From the NCBI GenBank assembly GCA_964646885.1, contig CAZYFM010000001.1:1-64000 (forward strand): DNA of 64,000 bases, read 5' to 3'. The notes beneath the pieces are model-generated. The model saw only the letters and a list, made by a program, of their open reading frames with translations, was not told the DNA's origin and did not search any database. Every line of letters starts with the position of its first letter. Positions within the stretch are counted from its first letter, which is position 1. The stretch comes from SZUA-430 sp964646885. Its GTDB lineage: Bacteria > Pseudomonadota > Alphaproteobacteria > Micropepsales > Micropepsaceae. Shown here in pieces: positions 51,036 to 59,398 of the stretch. The position numbers and the translations under genes are program-made.

Positions 51036-51908
51036 ATGTTCCAGATCGGTGGAATCATTTTCGTCTTCGTGACCGTGTTCGGCGGCTATGTGCTTGCCGG
51101 CGGAAGCTTCGACGTCATTCTTCATGCCCTTCCCTACGAAGGCACCCAGATCCTTGGCGCTGCCGTCGGCGCCATGCTGATTGCGTCTTCTGGCCCGACG
51201 CTCAAGGCGACGCTGGGCTCGTTCGGCAAGATCATGGCCGGCTCGAAGTGGAAGCAGAAGGACTATGTCGACCTGCTCTGCCTGCTCTTCACGCTGACGA
51301 AGACCATGAAGTCAAAGGGCATGATCGCGCTCGAGCAGCACATCGAGAAGCCCGAAGAGTCCAACATCTTCAAGCACTATCCGCGCATCATCAAGGACCA
51401 CTTCGCGATCGACTTCATCTGCGACACGATCCGCATGATGACCATGAGCCTCGAGGATCCGCACCAGGTCGAGACGGCCATGGAGAAGCAGCTCGAGAAG
51501 CATCACCACGAGGCCCTCGCCGGCGCCCACTCCTTCCAGAGCATGGCAGACGGCATGCCCGCCCTCGGCATCGTCGCCGCCGTGTTGGGCGTCATCAAGA
51601 CCATGGGCTCGATCACCGAGCCGCCTGAAGTCCTCGGCGAAATGATCGGTGGCGCGCTCGTCGGTACCTTCTTCGGCGTGTTCGTGGCCTACGGCTTCCT
51701 CGCGCCGATGGCCACGCGCATCAAGGGCGCCGTGGACGAGGAGGGCCTGTTCTACCAGGTCATCCGCGACGTGCTCGTCGCACATCTGCACGGCAACGCG
51801 GCGCAGGTCTCCGTCGAGATCGGCCGCGGCAGCGTCCCCAGCCACTTCCAGCCGTCCTTCGCGGAGCTGGAAACGGCGATGAACGCAGCGCCCGGCGACA
51901 AGGGCTAG
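51036..51908 (+). CDS. motA: Flagellar motor stator protein MotA
   Basis: MotA forms the proton channel of the stator with MotB. The 290-residue product has four membrane helices (about 5-22, 33-52, 168-190 and 200-220) and a large cytoplasmic loop with the charged segment that contacts FliG. The start MFQIGGIIFVFVTVFGGYVLAGG and the segment PALGIVAAVLGVIKTMG are typical. The ribosome-binding site before the ATG at 51036 is weak. No motB follows. The next gene is on the opposite strand. Confidence 0.95.
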   Translation: MFQIGGIIFVFVTVFGGYVLAGGSFDVILHALPYEGTQILGAAVGAMLIASSGPTLKATLGSFGKIMAGSKWKQKDYVDLLCLLFTLTKTMKSKGMIALEQHIEKPEESNIFKHYPRIIKDHFAIDFICDTIRMMTMSLEDPHQVETAMEKQLEKHHHEALAGAHSFQSMADGMPALGIVAAVLGVIKTMGSITEPPEVLGEMIGGALVGTFFGVFVAYGFLAPMATRIKGAVDEEGLFYQVIRDVLVAHLHGNAAQVSVEIGRGSVPSHFQPSFAELETAMNAAPGDKG

Positions 51909-51912
51909 CCGC

Positions 51913-52062
51913 CTAGCGCCTGAGCCTTTCCCAAAGGCTGACGAAATAGACCGTCACGCCACCGCACAGCATGGCGAGCGGCACGAGCCAGTCCACCCGC
52001 ATGTCGAGCGCCACGACCATGGCGATCGTCACGACCATGCCGGCTGATTGAGCCAACGACAT
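51913..52062 (-). CDS. Small membrane protein, 49 residues
   Basis: This short minus-strand frame encodes a 49-residue protein with two predicted membrane segments (about residues 8-18 and 23-42) and a charged end (SLWERLRR). GGGGGT lies five bases before its ATG at 52062. The stop is four bases from the convergent motA stop. Its hydrophobic composition and good ribosome-binding site make it a likely real gene, but I recognise no family. Confidence 0.5.
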   Translation of the reverse strand: MSLAQSAGMVVTIAMVVALDMRVDWLVPLAMLCGGVTVYFVSLWERLRR

Positions 52063-52178
52063 CAGTACCCCCACGTTTTCCCCACATCCATGATAGCCGA
52101 TCCCTCCGGCCCCTGCCTGCCCCGTTCCGTTTACGGTAAAACTGGCGCAGTTCCAAAGCCGTCGCAGGAGTAACGCAC

Positions 52179-52841
52179 ATGTTGCTGGTCATCAGGGATG
52201 TCGCCACGCAGGACGACGTGAAGTCCATCGTCGACAGGATCAACGCCCTGCGCTTCGTCGAAGGTGCCCGCACGGCGGGATGGCACGCAAAGCTCGTCAA
52301 GAACAACGAGCAGATCGACCGCTCGCATCCCGACTATGCCGCCCTGAACAAGGCGGTCACCGAACTCATCATGCGCAACAGCACCTTCCGCATGGGCTTC
52401 CGGCCGCGCCACGTCACCCCGCTGCTGTTCAGCCGCTACCACGACGGGATGGAGTACGGCACGCATGTCGACGACCCCCTCATGTACAACCTGCGCAGCG
52501 ACGTCTCGTTCACGCTGTTCCTGTCGGATCCGTCGACCTACACGGGCGGCGAGCTCGTGATGGAAACCTCAGGCGGTGAACAGGCGTACAAGCTCAACCG
52601 CGGCGACATGATCGCCTATCCGTCGACGACACTGCACCGCGTGAACCCGGTGACAAGTGGCGAGCGCATGGCCGCCGTGGGCTGGAGCCAGTCCTATGTC
52701 CGCGACCAGAACCAGCGCGAGATCCTCTGGGAGCTCGACGTGGCCCGCCGCGCGATCTTCGACAAGGAAAAGAAATCGCGCGAATTCGACATCATATCCA
52801 AGGCCCACGCGAACCTGCTGCGCATGTGGGCCGACGGCTGA
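52179..52841 (+). CDS. Fe(II)/2-oxoglutarate-dependent dioxygenase, PKHD type (YbiX/PiuC-like)
   Basis: The 220-residue product has the metal-binding HxD in YGTHVDDPLM, the distal His in STTLHRVNPV and the conserved RAFSLQ-like stretch, here YTGGELVMET. Such proteins are often linked to iron uptake (PiuC), but no siderophore receptor is nearby. GGAG lies just upstream of the ATG. An unusual repeat structure begins right after its stop. Confidence 0.92.
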   Translation: MLLVIRDVATQDDVKSIVDRINALRFVEGARTAGWHAKLVKNNEQIDRSHPDYAALNKAVTELIMRNSTFRMGFRPRHVTPLLFSRYHDGMEYGTHVDDPLMYNLRSDVSFTLFLSDPSTYTGGELVMETSGGEQAYKLNRGDMIAYPSTTLHRVNPVTSGERMAAVGWSQSYVRDQNQREILWELDVARRAIFDKEKKSREFDIISKAHANLLRMWADG

Positions 52842-52842
52842 C

Positions 52843-52951
52843 AAACTGAGACGACGAGAAAGATGACACTTGTCCCAAGGACCCTTCGTATTTTTTGGCG
52901 GGCTTCCAGGCTTTTCGACCAGCAAAGATGACACTTTCGTCGTCAGTTTTT
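52843..52951. repeat. Inverted-repeat element with an internal direct repeat
   Basis: An imperfect inverted repeat joins 52843-52862 (AAACTGAGACGACGAGAAAG) with 52934-52949 (CTTTCGTCGTCAGTTT). Inside it the 13-mer AAAGATGACACTT occurs twice, at 52859-52871 and 52924-52936. A T-run follows the right arm, so the whole could also fold as a long terminator for the oxygenase gene. It may be a remnant of insertion-sequence ends. I see nothing else in the rest of the 337-bp intergenic region to 53178. Confidence 0.5.
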
Positions 52952-53178
52952 CATTTCCGTATCACCTTCCGCCGGCAACCCGCGCCGGCGCAATTTCGTT
53001 GAAACACCTCCCCAGTTCAGGCAACTTGCTCAGATGGAACACATAGCGAACATCACATCGGTCCTCAACGGCGCAATTCGTCGCGCCCCACCGCACGCGT
53101 GACATCAGCAGCCATTGCCCTTGAACCCGGCCTCGCCAGTCCGGCATGTTCTCAGCCTCTTCCCATCGGGAGCTAATC

Positions 53179-54273
53179 ATGCGCCTTCTGTTCTTCGTCG
53201 CGGCGATCCTCGTCGCCCTCGTTCCGCACGCGGCCAACGCCGCACCATCCGGCATGGCCCAGCCACCCGGAACGGCTTCGCAGGACGCAGGCCAGGAACT
53301 CGTCATCGCGACGCGCCAGGTCCCACCCTTTGCATTCAGGGACAGTGACGGCGAATGGAATGGTCTCGCGATCGACCTCTGGCAGGACATCGCCCGGCAG
53401 ATGGGCCTGAAATACCGGTTCGTCGAAGCACCCACGATCACTGATCTCATCGACGGCGTCGCTTCCGGGAAATACGACGCCGGTGTCGGCGCCATCACGG
53501 TCACAAGCGAGCGGGAAAAGCAGGTGGAATTCACGCACCCGTTCTTCAGCACCGGACTTGCCATCGCAACGCAGCCATCCAGCGACTATCCGTTCCTCTC
53601 GACGCTGCAGGACTTCATCACGCTCCAGAGCCTGCTGGTCGCCTTGCTGGTGGTTGGATCCACGATCATTGTCGGGATGCTGATCCGCTATCTCGAGAGC
53701 CGATCCAATGAAGCGCTGGCTTCTGCTGGCGAGAGTTTCTGGTCATCACTCTCCATGCTCCTGACGTCCCAGTTCACCGAGCCTGGCCCGAGAACGATTG
53801 CCGGAAGGACCCTCGCCGTGGCTTGGGTCGTGGCCAGCATCATCCTGATGACGTTCTTCACCGGCTTCGTTGCCTCGTCACTCACCGTGCAATCGTTGCA
53901 CGGACGCGTCAGGGGCATGTCGGACCTGCCGCAGATGCGCGTGGGCACCGTCCGCGGAAGTACTGGCGCGACCTGGCTGGGCGACTCGCTGATCGCGGCA
54001 ACGCCTTATGAGAAGATCGACGAAGCGCTGAAGGCGGTCGTTGACGGCAAGGTGGATGCTGTCGTGTACGACGCTCCGGCTCTCCAGTATTTCCAGAAGA
54101 CACTGTTTCAGGATCGCATTTTGGTCCTGCCCGAAAAGTTTGCGCCCCAGGAATACGCCCTCGCGCTTCCGCTCAACAGCCCGCTGCGCCGCCCCGTGAA
54201 CCAGCAGCTTTTGTCCATCAAGGAGAAGGACTCATGGCGCAAAAAGGTCTTCGAATTTACCGGCGAACAATGA
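53179..54273 (+). CDS. Ionotropic glutamate receptor-like channel
   Basis: The 364-residue product has a signal peptide (about 1-21) and a split periplasmic binding domain, with S1 at about 41-139 and S2 at about 244-362. Between them lie TM1 (about 148-170), a re-entrant pore segment (about 186-202, FWSSLSMLLTSQFTEPGPRT) and TM2 (about 212-236). This is the plan of prokaryotic glutamate receptors such as GluR0. The carboxylate-binding Arg sits in TVTSEREKQVEF. The K+ filter TVGYG is replaced by TSQFT. The ATG follows GGGAG. It is monocistronic. Confidence 0.85.
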   Translation: MRLLFFVAAILVALVPHAANAAPSGMAQPPGTASQDAGQELVIATRQVPPFAFRDSDGEWNGLAIDLWQDIARQMGLKYRFVEAPTITDLIDGVASGKYDAGVGAITVTSEREKQVEFTHPFFSTGLAIATQPSSDYPFLSTLQDFITLQSLLVALLVVGSTIIVGMLIRYLESRSNEALASAGESFWSSLSMLLTSQFTEPGPRTIAGRTLAVAWVVASIILMTFFTGFVASSLTVQSLHGRVRGMSDLPQMRVGTVRGSTGATWLGDSLIAATPYEKIDEALKAVVDGKVDAVVYDAPALQYFQKTLFQDRILVLPEKFAPQEYALALPLNSPLRRPVNQQLLSIKEKDSWRKKVFEFTGEQ

Positions 54274-54335
54274 CGAGGCGCGGATGGACCTGCAGGAACT
54301 CGTTCCTGCAGGCACGCCAGCACGTTGTCACATGA

Positions 54336-55835
54336 TCACTCGGTGTCGAACTTGATGCCCTGCGCCAGGGGCAGCGCATTGGAGTAGTTCACCGTCGCCG
54401 TCTGCCGGCGCATGTAGGCTTTCCATGAGTCCGATCCGGACTCGCGCCCGCCACCCGTATCTTTCTCGCCACCGAACGCACCGCCAATCTCGGCGCCACT
54501 CGGCCCGATATTGACGTTTGCGATTCCACAGTCACTGCCGGATGCCGCCACAAAGCGCTCCGCTTCCTGCATGTCGCGCGTGAAGATGCAGGACGAAAGC
54601 CCCTGTGCCACGTCATTCTGCAGCCGCACCGCCTCATCGAAATCACGATAGGTCAGCACGTACAGGATCGGCGCGAAGGTCTCGTGCTTCACGATCTCGG
54701 TCTGCCCCGGCATTTCGACGAGCGCCGGCTGCACGTAATAGGCATTCGGGAAACGGTCTTCGAGCACGCGACCGCCGCCCGTGACCTTGCCACCCTGCTG
54801 GCGCGCTGCGGCAAGGGCCGCCTGCATGCCGTCGAACGATCCCTTGTCGACCAGAGGGCCCACAAGCGTGCCATCTTCGAGCGGACTTCCGATGCGGATC
54901 GCGCCATAGACGGTCTTGAGGCGCGACACCAGGCGTTCGGCGATGGATTCGTGCACGATCACGCGACGAAGCGTCGTGCAGCGCTGCCCCGCCGTACCAA
55001 CGGCCGCAAACGTGATCGCACGTTCGGCCAGCTTCAGGTCCGCGGAGGGCGCCACGATCATCGCATTGTTGCCGCCCAACTCAAGGATGGTACGGCCAAG
55101 GCGCGCCGCAACGACAGGCGCGAGGGACTTGCCCATGCGCGTCGAACCCGTCGCCGAGACAAGCGGAACACGCGCGTCGGCAGCCAGTTGCTCGCCAATC
55201 CCACGACCACCCTGGATGAGCTGCGACAGGCCTTGCGGCGCATCGCCAAAGCGGGCAGCCGCCTTCTCGAAGAGCTTCTGCGTTGCCAGGGCTGTCAGGG
55301 GTGTCTTTTCCGAGGGCTTCCAGATCACGCTGTCCCCGCAAACAAAGGCGAGGCACGCATTCCAGGCCCAGACGGCCACGGGGAAGTTGAAGGCGCTGAT
55401 GACACCGACCGGGCCCAGCGGATGCCACGTCTCCATCATGCGGTGGCCGGGGCGCTCCGAGGCGATGGTCAGGCCATAGAGCTGGCGCGAGAGACCCACC
55501 GCAAAATCACAGATATCGATCATCTCCTGGACCTCACCGAGGCCCTCCTGGATGATCTTGCCCGCTTCAAGCGTCACCAGGCGACCCAACGCCGCCTTGT
55601 TGGCACGAAGCTCTTCGCCAAACAGGCGCACGAGTTCGCCACGCCGCGGCGCCGGCACATCACGCCAGGCATGAAAGGCCTTCAGGGAAGCCGCAATTTT
55701 CGCGTCGACCTCGGCAGGCGTGTCGCTGCGCACCTTGCCCAGAACCGCGCCATCAACCGGGCTGCGGACAGTCAGGTCACCCTGCGAAATCTCCGCGTCC
55801 GATATCCCGAGCGCTTTCAGCGTAGCCACCGTCAT
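54336..55835 (-). CDS. L-aminoadipate-semialdehyde dehydrogenase (ALDH7/antiquitin family)
   Basis: This enzyme oxidises 2-aminoadipate 6-semialdehyde to 2-aminoadipate with NAD. The 499-residue product has the catalytic Cys in GTAGQRCTTLRR and the Glu in LELGGNNAM. It also has the ALDH7 ending GGGRESGSDSWKAYMRR followed by NYSNALPLAQGIKF, which is nearly the same as human ALDH7A1. It lies in a minus-strand cluster with a TPP enzyme and a saccharopine/lysine dehydrogenase. It has its own 159-bp upstream region with a hairpin, so transcription could be separate. Confidence 0.93.
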   Translation of the reverse strand: MTVATLKALGISDAEISQGDLTVRSPVDGAVLGKVRSDTPAEVDAKIAASLKAFHAWRDVPAPRRGELVRLFGEELRANKAALGRLVTLEAGKIIQEGLGEVQEMIDICDFAVGLSRQLYGLTIASERPGHRMMETWHPLGPVGVISAFNFPVAVWAWNACLAFVCGDSVIWKPSEKTPLTALATQKLFEKAAARFGDAPQGLSQLIQGGRGIGEQLAADARVPLVSATGSTRMGKSLAPVVAARLGRTILELGGNNAMIVAPSADLKLAERAITFAAVGTAGQRCTTLRRVIVHESIAERLVSRLKTVYGAIRIGSPLEDGTLVGPLVDKGSFDGMQAALAAARQQGGKVTGGGRVLEDRFPNAYYVQPALVEMPGQTEIVKHETFAPILYVLTYRDFDEAVRLQNDVAQGLSSCIFTRDMQEAERFVAASGSDCGIANVNIGPSGAEIGGAFGGEKDTGGGRESGSDSWKAYMRRQTATVNYSNALPLAQGIKFDTE

Positions 55836-55927
55836 TGCAAATCCTCCAGTAACTCAAATGAATGTCATGGTCTGCCTTGACTAAGGCTGTCCGGTTCAGA
55901 AACATCCCGGAAAACCCATTTATCATT

Positions 55928-55955
55928 GTCATGGTCCGCGAAGGCGGACCATGAC
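55928..55955. promoter_or_regulatory. Perfect hairpin upstream of the ALDH7 gene
   Basis: GTCATGGTCCGC (55928-55939) and GCGGACCATGAC (55944-55955) form a 12-bp stem with a GAAG loop, 40 bp after the TPP enzyme stop. No T-run follows. A related copy, GTCATGGTCTGC, lies at 55863-55874 closer to the ALDH7 start, so the element may be an operator rather than a terminator. Confidence 0.5.
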
Positions 55956-55994
55956 CTGGGTTAGTGTCGCACCCCATCTTCTTCATTGGAGCGC

Positions 55995-57668
55995 TCACTT
56001 GTTCTTCAGCGCCGCAGCGCGGATGCCCGAGAGCGTGGCCGTGGGCGAGATCTGGTCCTGCTCCATGACGAGCTCGATGAGCGCGGGCTTGCCCGACGCG
56101 ACAGCCTCGTCAAACGCAGCCGCAAACTCCGACGTCTTCCTCACGGTCGCACCATGGCAGCCGAACGAGCGGGCATAGGCCGCAAAGTCCGGATTATGCA
56201 GGTCCGTGCCGATGACGCGCGAGGGATACTCCCGCTCCTGATGCATGCGAATGGTGCCATAGGCACCATTGTTGAAGACCAGGAAGATGACATTCAGCTT
56301 GTGCTGCACCGCTGTCGCAAGTTCCTGCCCGTTCATGAGGAAGCAGCCGTCACCGGCGCACGCAACAACCAGCCGATCGGGATGCACGGCTTTCGCGCCG
56401 ATTGCGGCCGGCACGCCATAACCCATCGCGCCACTCGTCGGTGCCAACTGGGTATGGAACTGCCGGTGCAGGAAGAATCGGTGCAGCCATCCCGCATAGT
56501 TGCCGGCGCCATTCGTCACGATGGCGTTTTCGGGCAACCGTGTGTTGAGCCAGGAAAAGATCTCCGACGGATTGACGTCGCCTTTCACCGCCACCGGCTT
56601 CACGAAGGCCTCGTAGTCGGCACGAGCCGCACTCGCCCAGTCCTTCCACACGACAGACGACGGCGCCTGCAACTGCTTTGCGGCAAGTCCGAACGCCTCC
56701 ATGCCAGACACGATTCCAAGCTCGGACTGGTAGACGCGGTTGAGCTCTTCGGCGGCGGGATAGACGTGGACCAGGCGCTGGGCCGGAACCGGAGGCACGA
56801 GGCGCGTATAGCCCTGCGTCGTCATCTCCCCCAGGCGCGGCCCGACCACCAGCATGACGTCGCTGTGCTGGATGCGCGCCGCGAGCTTCGGGTCAATGCC
56901 GATCCCCATGTCCCCGGAATAGAGCGGGTGGCGATTGTCGATGCGGTCCTTGCCGCGGAACGAGGTGATGACGGGGAGGTTCCACTGTTCGGCAAACTGT
57001 CGAAACGCCTCGCATGCGCGGTCAGTCCAGCCACCGCCGCCAATCAGCGCGAGGGGCCGCTGCGCGGAGCGCAGGATGTCACCCAGCCGCTGCAGGTCCT
57101 CCGGCCGCGGCGAGGCCTCGACACGCTGGAAGGGTTTCGCATCGACGGCTTCCATCATCTCCGTGAGCATGTCCTCGGGAAGCGCGAGCGCCACCGGTCC
57201 CGGACGGCCGCTGACGGCCGTGTGGAAAGCGCGAGAGACGAACTCCGGCACGCGGTCGGCTGTCGGGATCTCCGCCACCCACTTCGTCAGCGGGCCGAGC
57301 ATGCGCCGATAGTCGATTTCCTGGAACGCCTCGCGCTCCATCTGGTCGCGCGCCACCTGCCCGATGAAGAGAATCATCGGCGTGGAGTCCTGGAAGGCCG
57401 TATGCAGGCCGATACTGGCATGCGTGGCTCCCGGACCGCGCGTCACGAAGCAGATGCCGGGCCGCCCCGTCAGCTTGCCATAGGCCTCCGCCATGTTGGC
57501 CGCTCCGGCTTCATGCCGGCAGGTCACAAGCCGGATGCTGTCGCGCGCATCGTGGAGTGCATCCAGCACGGCCAGGTAACTTTCGCCGGGCACGCAGAAC
57601 GCGAGTTCCGCACCGTGGATCTTGAGCTGGTCTACGAGGATTTGCCCGCCGGTGCGTGCCTGGGTCAT
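55995..57668 (-). CDS. Thiamine diphosphate-dependent enzyme, acetolactate synthase-like
   Basis: The 557-residue product has the catalytic Glu in CRHEAGAANMAEAYGK, the central FAD/structural domain and the TPP-binding motif GDGCFLMNGQELATA ending in FNNGAYG. It has the length and domain order of acetolactate synthase large-subunit paralogues. No small subunit is nearby. Its start overlaps the stop of the lysine/saccharopine dehydrogenase gene (ATGA), so it is translated with the lysine catabolic genes. The reaction is unknown. Confidence 0.85.
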   Translation of the reverse strand: MTQARTGGQILVDQLKIHGAELAFCVPGESYLAVLDALHDARDSIRLVTCRHEAGAANMAEAYGKLTGRPGICFVTRGPGATHASIGLHTAFQDSTPMILFIGQVARDQMEREAFQEIDYRRMLGPLTKWVAEIPTADRVPEFVSRAFHTAVSGRPGPVALALPEDMLTEMMEAVDAKPFQRVEASPRPEDLQRLGDILRSAQRPLALIGGGGWTDRACEAFRQFAEQWNLPVITSFRGKDRIDNRHPLYSGDMGIGIDPKLAARIQHSDVMLVVGPRLGEMTTQGYTRLVPPVPAQRLVHVYPAAEELNRVYQSELGIVSGMEAFGLAAKQLQAPSSVVWKDWASAARADYEAFVKPVAVKGDVNPSEIFSWLNTRLPENAIVTNGAGNYAGWLHRFFLHRQFHTQLAPTSGAMGYGVPAAIGAKAVHPDRLVVACAGDGCFLMNGQELATAVQHKLNVIFLVFNNGAYGTIRMHQEREYPSRVIGTDLHNPDFAAYARSFGCHGATVRKTSEFAAAFDEAVASGKPALIELVMEQDQISPTATLSGIRAAALKNK

Positions 57669-58756
57669 GAAGACTGGTGTCCTGTTTCCGCATAATACCG
57701 GCCGAACCGGTTGGCGAGGAATACGTCCAGGCTCGCCTCTTCCTGGCGCACGAAGCCCTTCCGGGGCAGCTTGCCGCCGACCAGAAGGTCAACCATCGCG
57801 CACATGCCCGCGGCCGTGGTGATCTGGATGGCGCTCATCAGCTGGCCATCGACCTTGTGCGCGTAGATCTTGCGCGCGAAGCTCTCCTGCGTCAGCTGTC
57901 CGCGCATCTGACCGGACACGGTCACGAATACGAGCACGACATCCTGATACGTGATCGGAATGGCCGTTTCCAGCACGTCCTTCAGGATATCACGACGCTG
58001 GCCCAGGCGCAGGTCGCGCACCAGTGTCTTGACGATGTCGCGGTGGCCCGGATAGCGGACCGTCTTGTAGTTCAGGTTCTCGACCTTGCCTTCCAGGGTC
58101 TCGCACAGCGTGCCAAGGCCGCCCGAGGTGTTGAAGGCCTCGTAGTCAATGCCGTCCAGCGAGAAATGCTCCATCTCCTCGAGCGCCGGCATTTCGCGCA
58201 GCTTGCCATCGACGATCGCTTCGCAGGGATTGCAGTACTCGTTGATCAGGCCATCGGTTGACCAGGTGAGGTTGTACTTCAGCGCATTGGTCGGATACTC
58301 GGGAAGTGCCCCCACCCGCATGTGCACGTCGCGAAGGGTTTCGAACTTGCGCGTCATGTCATGCGCTGCAATCGAGATGAAGCCCGGCGCCAGTCCACAC
58401 TGCGGTACGAAGGCCGTATCGGCGCCCTTGGCCAGCGCCTTCACGACGCGGGTGCTCTCGACGTCTTCCGTGAGGTCGAAATAGTGGGCGCCACAATCCT
58501 TGGCGGCTCCCGCGATGACGGGCGTCAGGTGATAGGGCATCGCTGATACCACGATCTCGTGACCCTTGATGGCGTTCCGCAGGGCAGCCGGATCAGCCAC
58601 GTCGAGGATCATGGTGCGCGTGTTCTTTGTCGGAAGGCGCTCAAGGCTCTTGGCGTCACGGTCGGCGACCGTGAGCTGGTAATCCCCCGTGCTGCCCAGC
58701 ATCGCCGTGATGGCGCTGCCAATCTTGCCGCCACCAAGCAGGATGAGTTTCACCAT
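57665..58756 (-). CDS. Saccharopine dehydrogenase family: lysine 6-dehydrogenase or saccharopine dehydrogenase
   Basis: The 363-residue product has the Rossmann motif LILLGGGKIGSAI at its start and the family segments VVSAMPYHLTP, CGLAPGF and LTWSTDGLINEY. Either candidate reaction (L-lysine or saccharopine oxidation) gives 2-aminoadipate semialdehyde, the substrate of the ALDH7 gene two positions away. No lysine-ketoglutarate reductase is visible, which slightly favours lysine 6-dehydrogenase. GGAG lies seven bases before the ATG. It is divergent from an Lrp-type regulator. Confidence 0.87.
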   Translation of the reverse strand: MVKLILLGGGKIGSAITAMLGSTGDYQLTVADRDAKSLERLPTKNTRTMILDVADPAALRNAIKGHEIVVSAMPYHLTPVIAGAAKDCGAHYFDLTEDVESTRVVKALAKGADTAFVPQCGLAPGFISIAAHDMTRKFETLRDVHMRVGALPEYPTNALKYNLTWSTDGLINEYCNPCEAIVDGKLREMPALEEMEHFSLDGIDYEAFNTSGGLGTLCETLEGKVENLNYKTVRYPGHRDIVKTLVRDLRLGQRRDILKDVLETAIPITYQDVVLVFVTVSGQMRGQLTQESFARKIYAHKVDGQLMSAIQITTAAGMCAMVDLLVGGKLPRKGFVRQEEASLDVFLANRFGRYYAETGHQSS

Positions 58757-58772
58757 GGCTGTCTCCTCGAAA

Positions 58773-58872
58773 CCGTTGAATCCGGGAATTTTAAGCCGTC
58801 GATCCGCCGATCTGTAGCCGTCAATCCGACGAATCTTAGTGAAATTACAATCGGAATGACGGAATATCCGTC
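58773..58872. promoter_or_regulatory. Phased operator-like repeats in the lysine/Lrp divergent promoter
   Basis: The motif CCGTCAATCCG occurs in variants at 58773-58784 (CCGTTGAATCCG), 58796-58806 (CCGTCGATCCG) and 58818-58828 (CCGTCAATCCG), spaced 22-23 bp apart. An inverted copy, CGGAATGACGG, lies at 58852-58862. A 15-bp palindrome, GACGGAATATCCGTC, lies at 58858-58872, just before the lrp start. Phased sites two helical turns apart suit an Lrp/AsnC octamer. Confidence 0.65.
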
Positions 58873-58875
58873 GTT

Positions 58876-59304
58876 ATGACTGACAGCATCGACCAGAAGC
58901 TCCTGGCCCTCCTGCGCACTGACGCCCGCGAACCCGTGGCCGTTCTGGCCCGCAAGCTCGATCTCGCACGCTCCACTGTCCAGGAACGCATGGACCGCCT
59001 GGAGAAGCAGGGCGTGATCGCCGGCTACACGATCCGCGAAGGCAGCGCCCACGCGAGCCGGCAGATCGCCGCGCATGTGATGATCAGCGTGAACCCGAAA
59101 ATGGCGCCATCGGTGACCTCCGACCTCAAGAAGATGCCGGAAGTCCGCTTCCTCGCGGCGATCAGCGGAACATTCGACCTGATGGCGGAGGTCGCCGCGG
59201 ACACGACGGCACGCATCGACGCGATCCTCGACGCCATCGGCCACCTGAAAGGCGTCGAGAAAACGATGTCCTCGATCATTCTCAGCGTCAAATTCGAGCG
59301 GTAA
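58876..59304 (+). CDS. Lrp/AsnC family transcriptional regulator
   Basis: The 142-residue product has an N-terminal helix-turn-helix (DQKLLALLRTDAREPVAVLARKLDLARSTVQERMDRLEKQGVI-type layout, residues 5-50). A RAM ligand-binding domain follows (about 65-140) with VRFLAAISGTFDLMAEV. Members sense amino acids and often control adjacent catabolic genes and themselves. It is divergent from the lysine catabolic cluster, with operator-like repeats between, so lysine or an intermediate is a likely ligand (inference). Confidence 0.92.
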   Translation: MTDSIDQKLLALLRTDAREPVAVLARKLDLARSTVQERMDRLEKQGVIAGYTIREGSAHASRQIAAHVMISVNPKMAPSVTSDLKKMPEVRFLAAISGTFDLMAEVAADTTARIDAILDAIGHLKGVEKTMSSIILSVKFER

Positions 59305-59398
59305 CAGGGAAACACGCGCGACTGCGCACATTCCATGCGGTCTGATACCGGCCGTGCGAATTCGCGCGGGCCAGACCTTGGCGAGATCCTGGTCCGCT

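Noticed and set aside
54684..55880. A 398-codon plus-strand frame opposite the ALDH7 gene
   Set aside because: It is an antisense shadow. The ALDH7 reading has the catalytic Cys and family C terminus.
55986..57695. A 569-codon open frame on the plus strand opposite the TPP enzyme
   Set aside because: It is the antisense shadow of a well-supported enzyme. Its product is rich in Arg and His with no domain, as expected from a GC-rich reverse frame.
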